DNA of 59,786 nt from Bacteroidales bacterium (GTDB taxonomy: Bacteria > Bacteroidota > Bacteroidia > Bacteroidales > JAFGXI01), in contig JAFGXI010000037.1 in assembly GCA_016936665.1 (NCBI GenBank), positions 1 to 59,786 on the forward strand, written 5' to 3'. Position 1 is the first letter of the stretch. The number at the start of each line of letters is the position of its first letter. Below, in pieces: positions 1 to 9,987 of the stretch. The position numbers were made by a program, and so were the translations under genes. Under the pieces are notes generated by a model. The model did no database searches and was not told the origin of the DNA. It saw nothing but the letters and a program-made list of their open reading frames with translations.

Positions 1-756
1 TAAAGGAATGTAACGAGACGCCTCCGGGGTATTTAATAAACGTTCAAGATCGTCGAAACGTTGATTTTCGATATACAATTTTGACAATGCAATATAAGCT
101 TCTTCCACAAAACCCTTATTATCGATTTCTTTTTTAAAATGATCTTCAGCAATTAAAGGTCTTTCCCATTCGAAGGTGCCGATAAAATAATTTAAATAGG
201 GCAAATCGTATAAATCGTGAGTAATAAACTCGGAAATAGCTAGTTCCGGTCGATTGACGAGCGACCACTGCAAGGTTTTATAGAAATACCAAATTTGCTT
301 TTCTTCCGGAAGTTTTGCTTTTAGAAATCGATGATAAAAACGCGCTAAACTGCTGTCGCTTCTGACTCCAAGAAAGTTGTTTTCATCGTCAACAAAAGTA
401 TATGGTTGTTTAAAATGATAATAAATGTGATTATAAACATCTGCCCAATCGGGAGTATTGCCAATGACTTTACTTTTATAAATTTTTTCGAGGGTATGAT
501 AATCTTGATGCCTTTTATAATATTCTATAGAATGTGAATATTTTGGTGCTTGGTAACGCTGAATAAGGATCGCAGTGCCTACAACAGTAACAATGATTCC
601 TAAAATGATGAGGATAGAAATATACTCGGAATATAAAAAATACCAAAATCCTTTTTTCCTTACTTTACTCCATGCATTAAACTTATACAAAAAGACAAAC
701 AAAGAAGGAAACAAAAATAGAATGAAGAACAACGTAAATTGGGCCAAGTCGCTCAT
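1..756 (-). CDS. Unrecognised two-helix membrane protein, C-terminus cut by the window edge
   Basis: I do not recognise the family. Reading the minus strand from an ATG at 756 gives 252 uninterrupted codons that run off the left edge. Two hydrophobic segments lie near the N-terminus (about residues 5-27 and 47-68), separated by a short basic stretch, so the protein is probably inserted in the inner membrane with a large soluble part after the second helix. The soluble part is helical and rich in Tyr, Phe and Lys, and ends in a section resembling tetratricopeptide repeats (EEAYIALSKLYIENQRFDD). An upstream ATG at 764 is followed at once by a stop, so 756 is the first usable start. It lies 31 bp beyond the next minus-strand gene and may be cotranscribed with it. 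Confidence 0.6.
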   Translation of the reverse strand, partial: MSDLAQFTLFFILFLFPSLFVFLYKFNAWSKVRKKGFWYFLYSEYISILIILGIIVTVVGTAILIQRYQAPKYSHSIEYYKRHQDYHTLEKIYKSKVIGNTPDWADVYNHIYYHFKQPYTFVDDENNFLGVRSDSSLARFYHRFLKAKLPEEKQIWYFYKTLQWSLVNRPELAISEFITHDLYDLPYLNYFIGTFEWERPLIAEDHFKKEIDNKGFVEEAYIALSKLYIENQRFDDLERLLNTPEASRYIPL

Positions 757-787
757 TTTTTCATAAATTATTTTTGGTTACAGATAC

Positions 788-1561
788 CTATTTTTCTTTT
801 TTAATCATTGCATTAACTTCTTCAGTTATTTGATTTACTGTTTTTTGTAAATCACGATCTAAAAATTGATAAAATCTAGCTTTTTCATTTGTAGTAATTG
901 CGCTGGTATGTTTCCCCAATAGCAAAGTTCCATCGGCATCGTATAAATCGTAATGCACTCTTATTTCGTAATTGGTTTCTCTCCCTGAGTTATATGGTGA
1001 CCCATAATCGCCTTTAACTTCAAACTGAGAAATAACTAATAAATACTTTACATCTGCACTAGATAACCATGCTTTAAATTCCTTTTCTTGATTGAATACA
1101 GAAGCTAAATAAGTAGAAGCAATATCTTTATGTTCCTGTTCCTTTAGATCAGCTTCTTGGCCTTCAGTTTTTTCTTCGACAGGTCTATCTTTATTTTTTA
1201 ACTTGAGTTTAAATTTGCTTTCTTTTTGAGGGAAAGTGTCTCGAATTTCGAAATGCATCATTTGGTACAAAGCCAATAACAAATCTAATGTGCTAATCGT
1301 CGAAGCTCTGTTTAAGTCTATCACGTCGAATTTATTCGATAATTCCTTAGACAGCTTAAAATTGAGTTGATATATAATTGTGTCGATTTGTTGACCCTGG
1401 CATTTGGTTTCGCCGGTGCTGTACCACAAACGCGATAATTCGTTGAAATACATATTTGGCATAAATGGCGCAATTGCCAAATTGGGTTTTACTACCGTAG
1501 AATCTTGTGCTCCAACGATAAAACTTATTAATAGAATTCCTGCGAATAAAATATGTCTCAT
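788..1561 (-). CDS. Secreted or periplasmic hypothetical protein
   Basis: The 257-residue product begins with a clear Sec signal peptide (hydrophobic residues 4-17, cleavage probably near VGA-QD at 18-19), so it is exported. No catalytic motif is recognised. After a mixed N-terminal half there is a highly charged Lys/Glu segment (about residues 120-150), then a region with strand-like alternation (YLLVISQFEVKGDYG, NYEIRVHYDLYDADGTLLL), as in proteins that report a formatted or additive quantity. The gene lies downstream of recA but is separated from it by the recA terminator, so it probably has its own promoter in the short gap. The function is unknown; it is a real gene because of its length, signal peptide and lack of an overlapping alternative. 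Confidence 0.7.
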   Translation of the reverse strand: MRHILFAGILLISFIVGAQDSTVVKPNLAIAPFMPNMYFNELSRLWYSTGETKCQGQQIDTIIYQLNFKLSKELSNKFDVIDLNRASTISTLDLLLALYQMMHFEIRDTFPQKESKFKLKLKNKDRPVEEKTEGQEADLKEQEHKDIASTYLASVFNQEKEFKAWLSSADVKYLLVISQFEVKGDYGSPYNSGRETNYEIRVHYDLYDADGTLLLGKHTSAITTNEKARFYQFLDRDLQKTVNQITEEVNAMIKKEK

Positions 1562-1565
1562 GATA

Positions 1566-1603
1566 TAAAAAAGTAAAGCCGATAAACACGGGGCTTATCG
1601 GCT
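1566..1603 (-). terminator. Rho-independent terminator after recA
   Basis: A perfect 9-bp inverted repeat (AGCCGATAA at 1577-1585 with TTATCGGCT at 1595-1603) is followed on the minus strand by a T-rich run (1567-1576 read in reverse). It lies 8 bp after the recA stop codon in the direction of recA transcription. Confidence 0.75.
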
Positions 1604-1610
1604 ACTAAAT

Positions 1611-2648
1611 TTACTTATTCTTTTCTTCTACCTTCGCTTCAGCAGTTCCATTTAAAACGGCAACAATCTTAGAATGTATTTCTTGCATAAGTTCAGGATT
1701 ATCGTTAAGCAAACTTTTAACGCTATCGCGACCTTGTCCTAGTTTATTTTCGCCATAACTAAACCATGAACCCGATTTTTTAATTATTTCGTATTCAACC
1801 CCTAAGTCGATAACCTCACCAATTTGAGAAATCCCTTCTCCAAACATAATGTCAAATTCGGCTTTTCTGAACGGTGGAGCCACTTTGTTTTTTACCACTT
1901 TTACTCTGGTCTTATTACCCAAAACATCTTCTCCGTTTTTAATTTGACCAATTTTTCTGATATCTAAACGAATAGAAGCATAAAATTTTAAGGCATTTCC
2001 ACCGGTCGTGGTCTCAGGATTACCGAACATCACGCCAATCTTTTCGCGCAACTGGTTGATAAAAATTACCACCGTATTAGTTTTGTTTATAGAAGATGTC
2101 AACTTTCGTAGAGCTTGCGACATTAAACGCGCTTGCAAACCCATTCTTGAATCCCCCATATCGCCTTCAATCTCGGCTTTAGGTGTTAAAGCAGCAACAG
2201 AGTCCACAATTACAATATCGACAGCTCCGGAACGAACTAAATGATCGGTAATTTCGAGAGCTTGCTCGCCATTATCGGGTTGAGAAATCAATAAATTGTC
2301 GGTATCTACGCCTAATTGTTCCGCATAAAAGCGATCGAAAGCGTGTTCAGCATCGATAAATGCGACTATCCCGCCATTTTTTTGCGCCTCTGCCATTGCA
2401 TGAATTGCTAAAGTTGTTTTACCCGAAGACTCCGGACCGTATATTTCTACGACTCTACCCCTTGGGAAACCCCCAACGCCTAAAGCATAATCTAAGGCTA
2501 TTGAACCTGTAGAAATAGCAGGAATATCTACGATAGCATGCTCACCCATACGCATGATGGTGCCTTTGCCATAGTCTTTATCGATTTTATCGATTGTGGC
2601 TTTTAGTGCTTTTAGTTTTTCTTGTTGAATATCTATATCTTTTGCCAT
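1611..2648 (-). CDS. recA: RecA recombinase
   Basis: RecA forms ATP-dependent filaments on single-stranded DNA, carries out homologous strand exchange and triggers LexA-type self-cleavage where present. The 345-residue length is normal for the family. The Walker A motif GPESSGKT lies near residues 70-77, the Walker B-like VIVDSVAAL and the DNA-binding loop region ([16 protein letters not shown], then [20 protein letters not shown]) are all intact, and the C-terminus ends in an acidic/basic tail. The start at 2648 gives [11 protein letters not shown], typical of Bacteroidota RecA. bcp lies 13 bp upstream on the same strand, so the two are probably cotranscribed, and a strong terminator follows. 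Confidence 0.98.
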   Translation of the reverse strand: MAKDIDIQQEKLKALKATIDKIDKDYGKGTIMRMGEHAIVDIPAISTGSIALDYALGVGGFPRGRVVEIYGPESSGKTTLAIHAMAEAQKNGGIVAFIDAEHAFDRFYAEQLGVDTDNLLISQPDNGEQALEITDHLVRSGAVDIVIVDSVAALTPKAEIEGDMGDSRMGLQARLMSQALRKLTSSINKTNTVVIFINQLREKIGVMFGNPETTTGGNALKFYASIRLDIRKIGQIKNGEDVLGNKTRVKVVKNKVAPPFRKAEFDIMFGEGISQIGEVIDLGVEYEIIKKSGSWFSYGENKLGQGRDSVKSLLNDNPELMQEIHSKIVAVLNGTAEAKVEEKNK

Positions 2649-2661
2649 AATACTACTTTTT

Positions 2662-3126
2662 TTATTTTGATTTGTGCCAATCTAATATTTGTTCGGCATG
2701 TTCTTTTGTTTTAACTTTTTCAATGATGTGTGCTATTTTCCCTTTTTCGTCGATAACAAAAGTTGTTCTAAGCACACCCATGTATGATTTTCCATACATC
2801 TTTTTTTCGCCCCAAGCATCATAGGCTTGTAATATTTCTTTATCAGGATCGGTTATTAAATCCATGTTTAAATTTTGCTTAGCGATAAACTTCTGATGCG
2901 AAGCTATAGTATCTGGGCTAACACCTAATAAAGCAAAACCGGCAGCTTTTAATTCTTGATTGTAGTCTCTTAAATTGCATGCTTCTGCTGTGCAACCGGG
3001 TGTATTGTCTTTAGGATAAAAAAACAACACTAGCTTTTGACCTTTAAAATCGCTCAATTGAATAGTTTTTTCGTCTTGATTTTGACCTTTGAAATCTGGG
3101 GCTTGATCTCCTATTTTTAAATTCAT
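2662..3126 (-). CDS. bcp: Thiol peroxidase of the Bcp/PrxQ family
   Basis: This cytoplasmic peroxiredoxin reduces hydrogen peroxide and organic hydroperoxides using thioredoxin as electron donor. The 154 residues cover the whole AhpC/TSA fold. The motif [15 protein letters not shown] holds the peroxidatic Cys45 and, five residues later, the resolving Cys50, the hallmark of the atypical two-cysteine PrxQ group. A catalytic Thr (T42) precedes Cys45 as expected. The gene reads into recA with a 13-bp gap, which links an oxidative-damage enzyme to DNA repair in one transcript; the shared operon is inferred from spacing only. Confidence 0.95.
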   Translation of the reverse strand: MNLKIGDQAPDFKGQNQDEKTIQLSDFKGQKLVLFFYPKDNTPGCTAEACNLRDYNQELKAAGFALLGVSPDTIASHQKFIAKQNLNMDLITDPDKEILQAYDAWGEKKMYGKSYMGVLRTTFVIDEKGKIAHIIEKVKTKEHAEQILDWHKSK

Positions 3127-3252
3127 TTTATGGATAGTTTTCTCTATTAATATTTAGAAATTTTCTTGGTATAACAAAGATAAAATAATTCGTAAAGTCG
3201 ACCTTTTATCGCCCAATATGTTATCAACAAAATGATGAACGCTTTAGAAATT

Positions 3253-3282
3253 AAAAGAGGCTTACTTTTAAAGCAAGCCTCT
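3253..3282 (-). terminator. Rho-independent terminator after infB
   Basis: AGAGGCTT (3256-3263) pairs with AAGCCTCT (3275-3282), 8 bp with an 11-nt loop, and a T run follows on the minus strand. It lies 22 bp after the infB stop and closes the rimP-nusA-infB operon. Confidence 0.75.
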
Positions 3283-3304
3283 CCCTATTTATTATTACAA
3301 TGCC

Positions 3305-6214
3305 TTATAATGTTCTGGCAACCTCTTTTTCTTCATAACCTTCGATAATATCTCCAACTTTAATGTCGTTAAATTTATCGATATTTAAACCGCAATCGTA
3401 ACCGCTCTGAACTTCTTTAACATCATCTTTAAAACGTTTTAACGAACCTAATAGCCCTGTATAAGTTACGATACCATCGCGAATCAAGCGTATTTTGGTA
3501 TTACGTTTAATTTTACCTTCGCGTACCATACAACCTGCGACAGTACCCACCTTAGTAATTTTGAATGTTTCTAAGACTTCTAAGGTAGCAACGATTTCTT
3601 CTTTTATTTCCGGTGACAACATACCCGACATAGCATCTTTTAGCTCGTTGATAGCGTCGTAGATAATTGAATATAAACGTATTTCTATTTCTTCTTTTTC
3701 TGCTAATTTACGAGCAGCTAAGGATGGGCGCACTTGGAAACCAATAATAATCGCATTGGAAGCATTGGCTAACATAACATCCGACTCGGATATTTCCCCT
3801 ACAGCCTTATGGATAACATTAACTTGTATTTCGGCAGTCGAAAGTTTAACAAATGAATCGGTTAATGCTTCGATTGAACCATCCACATCACCTTTAACAA
3901 TAACATTTAACTCTTGGAAGTTTCCGACGGCTAAACGACGTCCTATTTCGTCGAGCGTAATGTGCTTTTTCGTTCTTAAAGATTGCTGACGCTCTAACTG
4001 TTCGCGTTTATTAGCGATATTTCTTGCTTCGGCATCAGTACTCATTACGTTGAAGTTATCACCAGCAGGAGGTGCTCCGTTCAAACCTAAAATCTGGACA
4101 GGCGTTGATGGCCCTGCTTCGGTAATTTTTTTACCACGTTCGTTGTACATCGCTTTAACGTGTCCATAGTAACTACCTGCCAAAACGACATCTCCTATTC
4201 GTAGAGTACCCCCAGCAACCAATACTGTAGATACATAACCTCTACCTTTGTCTAATTCCGATTCTATAACCGATCCGATAGCACGTTTATTTGGGTTTGC
4301 TTTTAAATCGAGCATTTCAGCTTCGAGCAAAACTTTTTCAAGCAATAAATCAACATTTAATCCTTTTAAAGCCGAGATATCTTGCGATTGGTACTTTCCG
4401 CCCCATTCTTCGACCAAATAATTCATATTGGCCAGTTCTTCTTTTATTCTATCCGGATTTGCCGCAGGCTTATCAATTTTATTTACCGCAAAAACGATAG
4501 GTACACCGGCAGCAGAAGCGTGATTAATGGCTTCTTTAGTTTGAGGCATAATTCCATCGTCGGCAGCCACTACTATAATGACAACATCTGTCACTTGCGC
4601 TCCACGTGCACGCATGGCCGTAAATGCTTCGTGACCAGGTGTATCTAAGAAAGTAATATGTTTCCCTTCGTCGGTTTCAACACTGTATGCTCCAATATGC
4701 TGTGTTATACCTCCAGCTTCGCCGGCGACTACGTTGGCGCTTCTGATGTAATCCAACAATTTTGTTTTACCGTGGTCGACGTGTCCCATTACAGTTACAA
4801 TCGGTGGCCGTGGTAATAAATCAGATTCTGTATCGACTTCTGCTGCAATTGCTTCTTGTACTTCTACAGAAACAAATTCAACTTTAAATCCAAACTCATC
4901 GGCAACCAATGCCATGGTTTCGGCATCTAAACGTTGATTGATTGACACAAACAAACCTAAACTCATGCAGGTTGAAATAACATCTGTTACAGATGCTTCC
5001 ATCATTGAGGCTAACTCGTTGACAGACACAAACTCTGTTACTTTAATGATGTTTTTCTCCATTTGAGCGCGATCTATCTCTTGCATTACCTTTTCACGGT
5101 CTGCATCGCGTTTATCGCGTCTGTATTTTGCGCCCTTGCCTTTTTGCTTATTGGTTAATCTAGCTAGGGTTTCTTTTACTTGTTTCTGAACATCTTCATC
5201 GCTAACCTCAGGTTTTAAAATTATTTTTTTCTTTCCTTGAACTTTCTTTTTATTCTGATCGTTCTTAGCGAATTTGTTAAACCCTTGATTTTGATTATGT
5301 TGATGGTTCTGAGATTGATTTGTCGAATCATTCGTATTAATCTTTTCTTTTTTAATACGTTTACGCTTTTTCTTTTTATCGATAGGTTGAGGTTTTTTCT
5401 CCTCTTTTAATTCGATTTTCCCAAGTACTTTAGGACCAGCCAATTGTTCTACCTTTGAACGATAAATTTCCTCTACTGGTTTTTGAGAAACCGGTTTTTG
5501 AGGCTCTTCTACAATATTGGCTGTTTTCTCTGCCTCAAGTTCTTCGGCTTTGTGTTTTGCAATTTGAACCTCTTGTTCACGATCTATTTTTCGTTGCTCC
5601 TTCTCCGCTTCCTTCTCTGCTTTTGTTTTCTTTTTAGGGCGTGTCTTTTGGTTAAGAGCATCTAAATCTATTGTTCCTACTACTTTCAGAGAGTCTTTTG
5701 CTGAAGATTTATCTTCTTGTTCTTCTTCGACAACCGCTTCTTGAACTGGTGTTTCGATTTTTTGTTCTTCTACAACTTTAATTTCTTCGATTGGAGCATC
5801 TTCCTTTACCGGTGTATGAGAAGGTTTTGGTTTTGGATTTAGATCTATCTTACCAATAACTTTAGGACCTGAGCTTCTGGGGACTTCCGTTTTGATCTCG
5901 TCAGGCTTAATGGTATTTGTCTTAATCGTTAACTCATCGTCTTTTTCAGATTCTTCAACCTCGGGCTTCTCACTTACATCTTCTATACTGATCGATTCTT
6001 TTGATTTACGACGAAGATTTAATTCATCGGACGCCTTTTTTACTTTAAGATCTGCATTAAATTCAGCAGCTAGCAAATCGTATATGTTTTCCTCTAGTTT
6101 GGTGTTAGGATTGGCATCTATTTCCACACCTTTGTGCGATAGAAAGTCAACTATCGTTGAAATCCCAACGTTAAATTCTCTTGCTGCCTTGCTTAATCTT
6201 GTCAATTTTGCCAT
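3305..6214 (-). CDS. infB: Translation initiation factor IF-2
   Basis: IF-2 is the GTPase that delivers initiator fMet-tRNA to the 30S subunit and promotes 50S joining. The 969 residues contain an N-terminal IF2_N helix-turn-helix-like module ([16 protein letters not shown]), then a long charged linker with repeated motifs of the form [10 protein letters not shown] / LKVVGTIDL / [10 protein letters not shown], then a second IF2_N region and the GTPase domain. G1 (GHVDHGKT) is near residues 475-482, G3 (DTPGH) near 521 and G4 (NKID) near 575; domains II, III and the C-terminal fMet-tRNA-binding domain follow to the end. The linker is low complexity and the repeated GKI(D/E)L motifs are typical of Bacteroidota IF-2. 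Upstream gap to nusA is 120 bp. Confidence 0.97.
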   Translation of the reverse strand: MAKLTRLSKAAREFNVGISTIVDFLSHKGVEIDANPNTKLEENIYDLLAAEFNADLKVKKASDELNLRRKSKESISIEDVSEKPEVEESEKDDELTIKTNTIKPDEIKTEVPRSSGPKVIGKIDLNPKPKPSHTPVKEDAPIEEIKVVEEQKIETPVQEAVVEEEQEDKSSAKDSLKVVGTIDLDALNQKTRPKKKTKAEKEAEKEQRKIDREQEVQIAKHKAEELEAEKTANIVEEPQKPVSQKPVEEIYRSKVEQLAGPKVLGKIELKEEKKPQPIDKKKKRKRIKKEKINTNDSTNQSQNHQHNQNQGFNKFAKNDQNKKKVQGKKKIILKPEVSDEDVQKQVKETLARLTNKQKGKGAKYRRDKRDADREKVMQEIDRAQMEKNIIKVTEFVSVNELASMMEASVTDVISTCMSLGLFVSINQRLDAETMALVADEFGFKVEFVSVEVQEAIAAEVDTESDLLPRPPIVTVMGHVDHGKTKLLDYIRSANVVAGEAGGITQHIGAYSVETDEGKHITFLDTPGHEAFTAMRARGAQVTDVVIIVVAADDGIMPQTKEAINHASAAGVPIVFAVNKIDKPAANPDRIKEELANMNYLVEEWGGKYQSQDISALKGLNVDLLLEKVLLEAEMLDLKANPNKRAIGSVIESELDKGRGYVSTVLVAGGTLRIGDVVLAGSYYGHVKAMYNERGKKITEAGPSTPVQILGLNGAPPAGDNFNVMSTDAEARNIANKREQLERQQSLRTKKHITLDEIGRRLAVGNFQELNVIVKGDVDGSIEALTDSFVKLSTAEIQVNVIHKAVGEISESDVMLANASNAIIIGFQVRPSLAARKLAEKEEIEIRLYSIIYDAINELKDAMSGMLSPEIKEEIVATLEVLETFKITKVGTVAGCMVREGKIKRNTKIRLIRDGIVTYTGLLGSLKRFKDDVKEVQSGYDCGLNIDKFNDIKVGDIIEGYEEKEVARTL

Positions 6215-6334
6215 GTAATTTTTTATCTCAATTGATACACTTAAAGTATATTTATGAAAATACTTTCAATTATTATAATGGGCTCAAAGCCTTAAAACCT
6301 AAGTGTTTCGTGCCCAAAAGTACAAATTTATTTT

Positions 6335-7573
6335 TTATTCGAACTCTTCTTTTAAAACTTGTAGTACATCGCCAATAGTTTCTTCTTCTAAGTCGGTACG
6401 TTTTTCTAACTCTTCGATGCTTAATGCCAACACACTTTTAGCGGTATCGAGACCTACAGCTTTAAATTGCTCGATAATCCATGCTTCGATTTCATCGCTA
6501 AATTCTTCTAATTTAACATCGTCCTCGTCTTCTTCGTTTAGATCTCTGTAAACATCGATATCGTATTCGGTAAGTTGAATTGCCAATTTAATATTCAATC
6601 CGTTTTTGCCAATGGCTTTTGATACTTGATCCGGGTCTAAATAAATCTCGGATTTCTTTGCTTTTTCATCAACCTCAATTCTATTGATTCGCGCAGGGCT
6701 TAATGCTCTTGAAATATATAGGCTGATGTTGTTGGTATAGTTAATTACATCGATGTTTTCGTTATGTAATTCTCTAACGATACCATGAATTCTTGAACCT
6801 TTCATTCCAACGCAAGCGCCAACAGGGTCGATGCGTTCGTCGTAAGACTCTACGGCGACTTTAGCTCTATCGCCGGGCATTCTGACAATTTTTTTAATGG
6901 TTATCAAACCATCGAATATTTCGGGTACTTCGAGCTCAAACAATCGCTCAAGAAACACAGAGGATGTTCTCGACAAAACGATTAAAGGGCTGCCATTGCG
7001 CATATCGACTCTAATTACAACGGCTCTAACACTGTCTCCTTTTCTGAAATAATCGGAAGGTATTTGCTCGTTCTTAGGTAAAATTAACTCGTTACCTTCG
7101 TCGTCTATAATTAAAATTTCTCTTTTCCATACTTGATATACTTCGCCGGTTACTATTTGGCCAATTCTATCTTTGTATTTAGAATAAATATTATCCTTCT
7201 CTAATTCTAAGATTTTTGAAGATAGATTTTGTCTAAGTGCTAAAATTGCTCTACGGCCGAAACTTTCGAGTTTAACTTCGTCGGTTACTTCTTCACCAAC
7301 TTCGTAATCGTCATCAATTTTTTTAGCCGCAGTTAAGGAAATTTCTGTGTTGGGATCTGAAAAATCTTCATCGGCAACCACTTCTCTATTTCTCCAAATT
7401 TCAAAGTCACCTTTGTCGGGGTTAATAATGATATCGTAATTGTCTGCATCTTCGAATTGCTTTTCTAACATACTTTTGAAAACGTCTTCCAATACTTTAA
7501 TCAATATCTCTCTATTAATATTCTTGAGTTCCTTGAACTCCGAGAAATAGTCTATCAAATTTAGATTCTCCAT
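6335..7573 (-). CDS. nusA: Transcription termination/antitermination factor NusA
   Basis: NusA binds RNA polymerase and nascent RNA, modulating pausing, intrinsic termination and antitermination. The 412 residues show the order expected: an N-terminal polymerase-binding domain, an S1 domain (about 130-200, starting IGQIVTGEVYQVWKRE), KH1 and KH2 domains with the GxxG loop seen in SKAIGKNGLNIKLAIQ, and a short acidic C-terminal extension that resembles one helix-hairpin-helix repeat (DLEEETIGDVLQVL). The length fits Bacteroidota NusA, which has a reduced C-terminus compared with Escherichia coli. It starts 3 bp after rimP and precedes infB, the conserved operon order. Confidence 0.97.
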   Translation of the reverse strand: MENLNLIDYFSEFKELKNINREILIKVLEDVFKSMLEKQFEDADNYDIIINPDKGDFEIWRNREVVADEDFSDPNTEISLTAAKKIDDDYEVGEEVTDEVKLESFGRRAILALRQNLSSKILELEKDNIYSKYKDRIGQIVTGEVYQVWKREILIIDDEGNELILPKNEQIPSDYFRKGDSVRAVVIRVDMRNGSPLIVLSRTSSVFLERLFELEVPEIFDGLITIKKIVRMPGDRAKVAVESYDERIDPVGACVGMKGSRIHGIVRELHNENIDVINYTNNISLYISRALSPARINRIEVDEKAKKSEIYLDPDQVSKAIGKNGLNIKLAIQLTEYDIDVYRDLNEEDEDDVKLEEFSDEIEAWIIEQFKAVGLDTAKSVLALSIEELEKRTDLEEETIGDVLQVLKEEFE

Positions 7574-7576
7574 CGC

Positions 7577-8059
7577 TTATTTTTTCTTATTCTTTTTAAA
7601 ACTAAAGACAGGTTTAACGGATTTTACCTCACTTATTCTATTAAATGTTTTGTTTTTCGTTACAGCTTGTTTCCTTTTTTTTCCTTCGAGCATTTCCATT
7701 TGCTCATACTCCAATTCAAACAGCTCTGCATTGTACGATACAAGCAAGCCTGTATATTTTAAACCATCGTTTGCGACTACTTCTACTTCGCCACCAAGGT
7801 TTTTTTCGAATTGTAAGTCGACCTTCAATGGCAAATCGATTCCTCCAGAAGACACGCTTAGTTCATAATCTTCTTGTTCTCTATCGAATGTTTCTTCGAA
7901 AAGTCTAGTGTAATAAACACAATCTGCAATCGTAACACCATCGAAGCTATCGACGAATATTTGTATCACGTTAGCCGTACTAACTTGCACGTCGATCACA
8001 AAGTGTCCTTCTTTTAAATTCCTGACTATAAAGTCGTTAATTTCTTCTTTACTTAACAT
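7577..8059 (-). CDS. rimP: Ribosome maturation factor RimP
   Basis: RimP helps assemble the 30S subunit by assisting S12 incorporation. The 160-residue protein has the two-domain layout: an N-terminal alpha/beta domain with the family motif near YELSVSSGGIDLPLK (equivalent to EVSSPGxxRPL, here with GGID instead of PGLD) and a C-terminal Sm-like beta-barrel. The C-terminus is strongly basic. It is the first gene of rimP-nusA-infB, with its promoter presumably in the 222-bp gap shared with the divergent STAS-like gene. Confidence 0.92.
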   Translation of the reverse strand: MLSKEEINDFIVRNLKEGHFVIDVQVSTANVIQIFVDSFDGVTIADCVYYTRLFEETFDREQEDYELSVSSGGIDLPLKVDLQFEKNLGGEVEVVANDGLKYTGLLVSYNAELFELEYEQMEMLEGKKRKQAVTKNKTFNRISEVKSVKPVFSFKKNKKK

Positions 8060-8317
8060 ATTTGTAAAAAATTAGGGGACTCTCTGTCCCCTATCCTTAT
8101 GCTTTCCGGCGCAAATGTATGAAAATTAGCGGGTTTGGGCAAATTAATTTGAAAATTTATTATTTATCTAGCTATATTTATTCTCATGTGTGAAGAAATG
8201 AGCATCGGCTTATTTATAATTTTGGTATATCTCTGTTTTTTATTGATGAATATTAAATTAATATAGAATGATTTTAAATAGGTGTTTAGTATATTTATCT
8301 TTCTAAAAAAGAACGCT

Positions 8318-8728
8318 ATGAGTATTATAATGGACAATGATTATGTTAATATCAGCTATCACGAAAGTGAAAGTTTGGTAGAAATGGTTTGGAAAAAAAC
8401 AACGGGTCAAATGGATTTGTCGATATATCAAGCTGCTTTTAATGCTGCTTTAGATTATCAAGAAAATCATCATGGCACAGTAAAAAACTTTTTATCGGAT
8501 ATTCGATTACAAAGTGTATTATCGCCCGATTATCGCAAATGGTTTCAAGAAACAGCTATTCCTAGAGCAATTAGTAATGGATTAGAAAGGGGTGCTGTAA
8601 TTTTCGAAGGCAATGTCTTTCAAAAATATTATTTAAATAACATTATGAATTCTACAAAGAAATTTGGTATTAAGTTTAAATTCTTCACTAAAAGAGAAGA
8701 AGCTATAGAGTGGTTTAAGACCGCCTAA
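8318..8728 (+). CDS. STAS/SpoIIAA-like hypothetical protein
   Basis: The 136-residue protein looks like the small STAS-like (SpoIIAA-like) alpha/beta proteins widespread in Bacteroidota: a first beta-hairpin (YVNISYHESESLVEMVWKK), a long helix, a buried strand and a C-terminal EEAIEWF helix. The function is not known; some relatives act as regulators or lipid-binding domains. I place the start at the ATG at 8318 (MSIIMDNDY) because the upstream in-frame ATG at 8282 would add a hydrophobic, lysine-tailed stretch that does not fit the fold. It is divergent from rimP and is followed closely by a strong terminator-like hairpin. Confidence 0.72.
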   Translation: MSIIMDNDYVNISYHESESLVEMVWKKTTGQMDLSIYQAAFNAALDYQENHHGTVKNFLSDIRLQSVLSPDYRKWFQETAIPRAISNGLERGAVIFEGNVFQKYYLNNIMNSTKKFGIKFKFFTKREEAIEWFKTA

Positions 8729-8735
8729 AATTGAT

Positions 8736-8743
8736 TACCTTTG
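8736..8743 (+). promoter_or_regulatory. Candidate promoter (-7 element) for acyl-CoA reductase
   Basis: TACCTTTG matches the Bacteroidota -7 consensus TAnnTTTG. A GTTTA sequence lies 19 bp upstream as a weak -33 element. Transcription would begin near 8750, at the foot of the hairpin at 8753-8786. Confidence 0.5.
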
Positions 8744-8752
8744 TACTTCAAT

Positions 8753-8795
8753 CTACCTTACTATTTTTTAAATAATAGTAAGGTAGTTTTATTTT
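8753..8795 (+). terminator. Strong terminator hairpin inside the acyl-CoA reductase leader
   Basis: CTACCTTACTATT (8753-8765) pairs perfectly with AATAGTAAGGTAG (8774-8786), 13 bp around an 8-nt loop, followed by TTTTATTTT. It ends 7 bp before the ATG at 8802. It may simply terminate the upstream STAS-like gene, or it may act as an attenuator because a candidate promoter lies just before it. Confidence 0.75.
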
Positions 8796-8801
8796 ATAGG
8801 T

Positions 8802-9863
8802 ATGACATCTCAAGAACAAATATCTGCTTGGTCTAGACTAGGATCTATTTTTAGTTTGGTAAGCAATCGACAAAAAGGCTTTGCCGATAATAATAAACAA
8901 TTAGTAGAATCTTTCGATCGAGCGATTGATCGCGCTTATTACGAAAATCGTTGGTTTACCAAAGACGAAATTTATTTCGCGTTAAATAATTGGTCGAAAC
9001 TACTAAATAAACAAAATCTTGAACAATGGGTTTCGGAGTATTCTCTTACCGGGAAATCGATGAAAATTGGAGTCGTACAAGCAGGAAATATTCCTCTAGT
9101 TTGGTTTCACGATTTTTTAAGTGTGCTAATTAGTGGTCATTCGTATATAGGAAAAGCATCGAACAAAGATGCTGTATTACCTCGATTTATCTCGGATCTA
9201 TTGATACAACTCGATGGTCGTTTCGGAGATAAAATTTTATGGGTAGAACGAATTAAAGAAGTAGACGCTATAATTGCAACTGGTAGTAATAACTCGTCTC
9301 GTTATTTTGAATATTATTTTAAAAACATTCCTCATATCATTAGAAAAAACAGAGGTTCATGGGCTATTATCGATGGTACAGAATCTGCTGAAGAACTTAA
9401 ATTGTTAGGCGAAGATATTTTTCGATATTATGGTTTAGGCTGCCGAAATATTTCAAAAATATTCGTGCCTGACGGCTATCGATTTGATCCTTTTTTTCAA
9501 GCAATCGAACCATATAATTATGTGTATAACAATAACAAATACGCCAATAATTACGATTACAATCAATCTATATATTTAATGAATCAGGAGTCTTTCTTAC
9601 AGAACGGCTTTTTAATGTTAAAAGAAAATATTGGGCATCATTCTCCACTTTCAGTTATTTTTTATGAGCATTATTCTAGAATAGAAACTGTATTGGAAAG
9701 GATAAATATTGAAAGTAGTAACATACAATGTGTGGTTTCGCATTTCTTACCAGATATAGAAACTGTTGCTTTTGGGAACGCGCAATCGCCTAGTTTAAAA
9801 GAATATGCCGATGGTATAGACATACTTGATTGGCTTATTAATTTATCGAATAGCGATGTTTAA
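8802..9863 (+). CDS. Acyl-CoA reductase (LuxC-like family)
   Basis: The 353-residue protein matches the LuxC-like acyl-CoA reductase family, which reduces fatty acyl-CoA to aldehyde with NADPH through an acyl-cysteine intermediate; in Bacteroidota its physiological substrate is not settled. The nucleotide-binding region follows IGVVQAGNIPLVWFHDFL, the family ATG-S-NN motif appears as IATGSNNSSRYFE, and the likely catalytic cysteine is Cys214 in YYGLGCRNISKIF. Length and motif order fit the family throughout. The gene has a hairpin with a T run immediately upstream, so its expression may depend on readthrough. Confidence 0.85.
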   Translation: MTSQEQISAWSRLGSIFSLVSNRQKGFADNNKQLVESFDRAIDRAYYENRWFTKDEIYFALNNWSKLLNKQNLEQWVSEYSLTGKSMKIGVVQAGNIPLVWFHDFLSVLISGHSYIGKASNKDAVLPRFISDLLIQLDGRFGDKILWVERIKEVDAIIATGSNNSSRYFEYYFKNIPHIIRKNRGSWAIIDGTESAEELKLLGEDIFRYYGLGCRNISKIFVPDGYRFDPFFQAIEPYNYVYNNNKYANNYDYNQSIYLMNQESFLQNGFLMLKENIGHHSPLSVIFYEHYSRIETVLERINIESSNIQCVVSHFLPDIETVAFGNAQSPSLKEYADGIDILDWLINLSNSDV

Positions 9864-9902
9864 TAATTAAAACCTAAATAATACTTTATCGTACGATTCT
9901 CT

Positions 9903-9910
9903 TATATTTG
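9903..9910 (+). promoter_or_regulatory. Candidate promoter (-7 element) upstream of the pRiA4b-like gene
   Basis: TATATTTG matches TAnnTTTG exactly. The -33 side is weak (only CTTTA, spaced too closely), so this is a tentative call. A start site near 9917 would place the RNA 5' end upstream of the ATG at 9988 and inside the longest reading frame, which favours the shorter protein. Confidence 0.4.
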
Positions 9911-9987
9911 TATTAGTGTTTGATACAAACTTATATAACTCAATATTAAGCATCTACGAAATAGATAATCAAATTTATAATTACGCA

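Noticed and set aside
575..766. Plus-strand reading frame of 63 codons
   Set aside because: It lies opposite the strongly supported minus-strand membrane protein gene and has low-complexity content.
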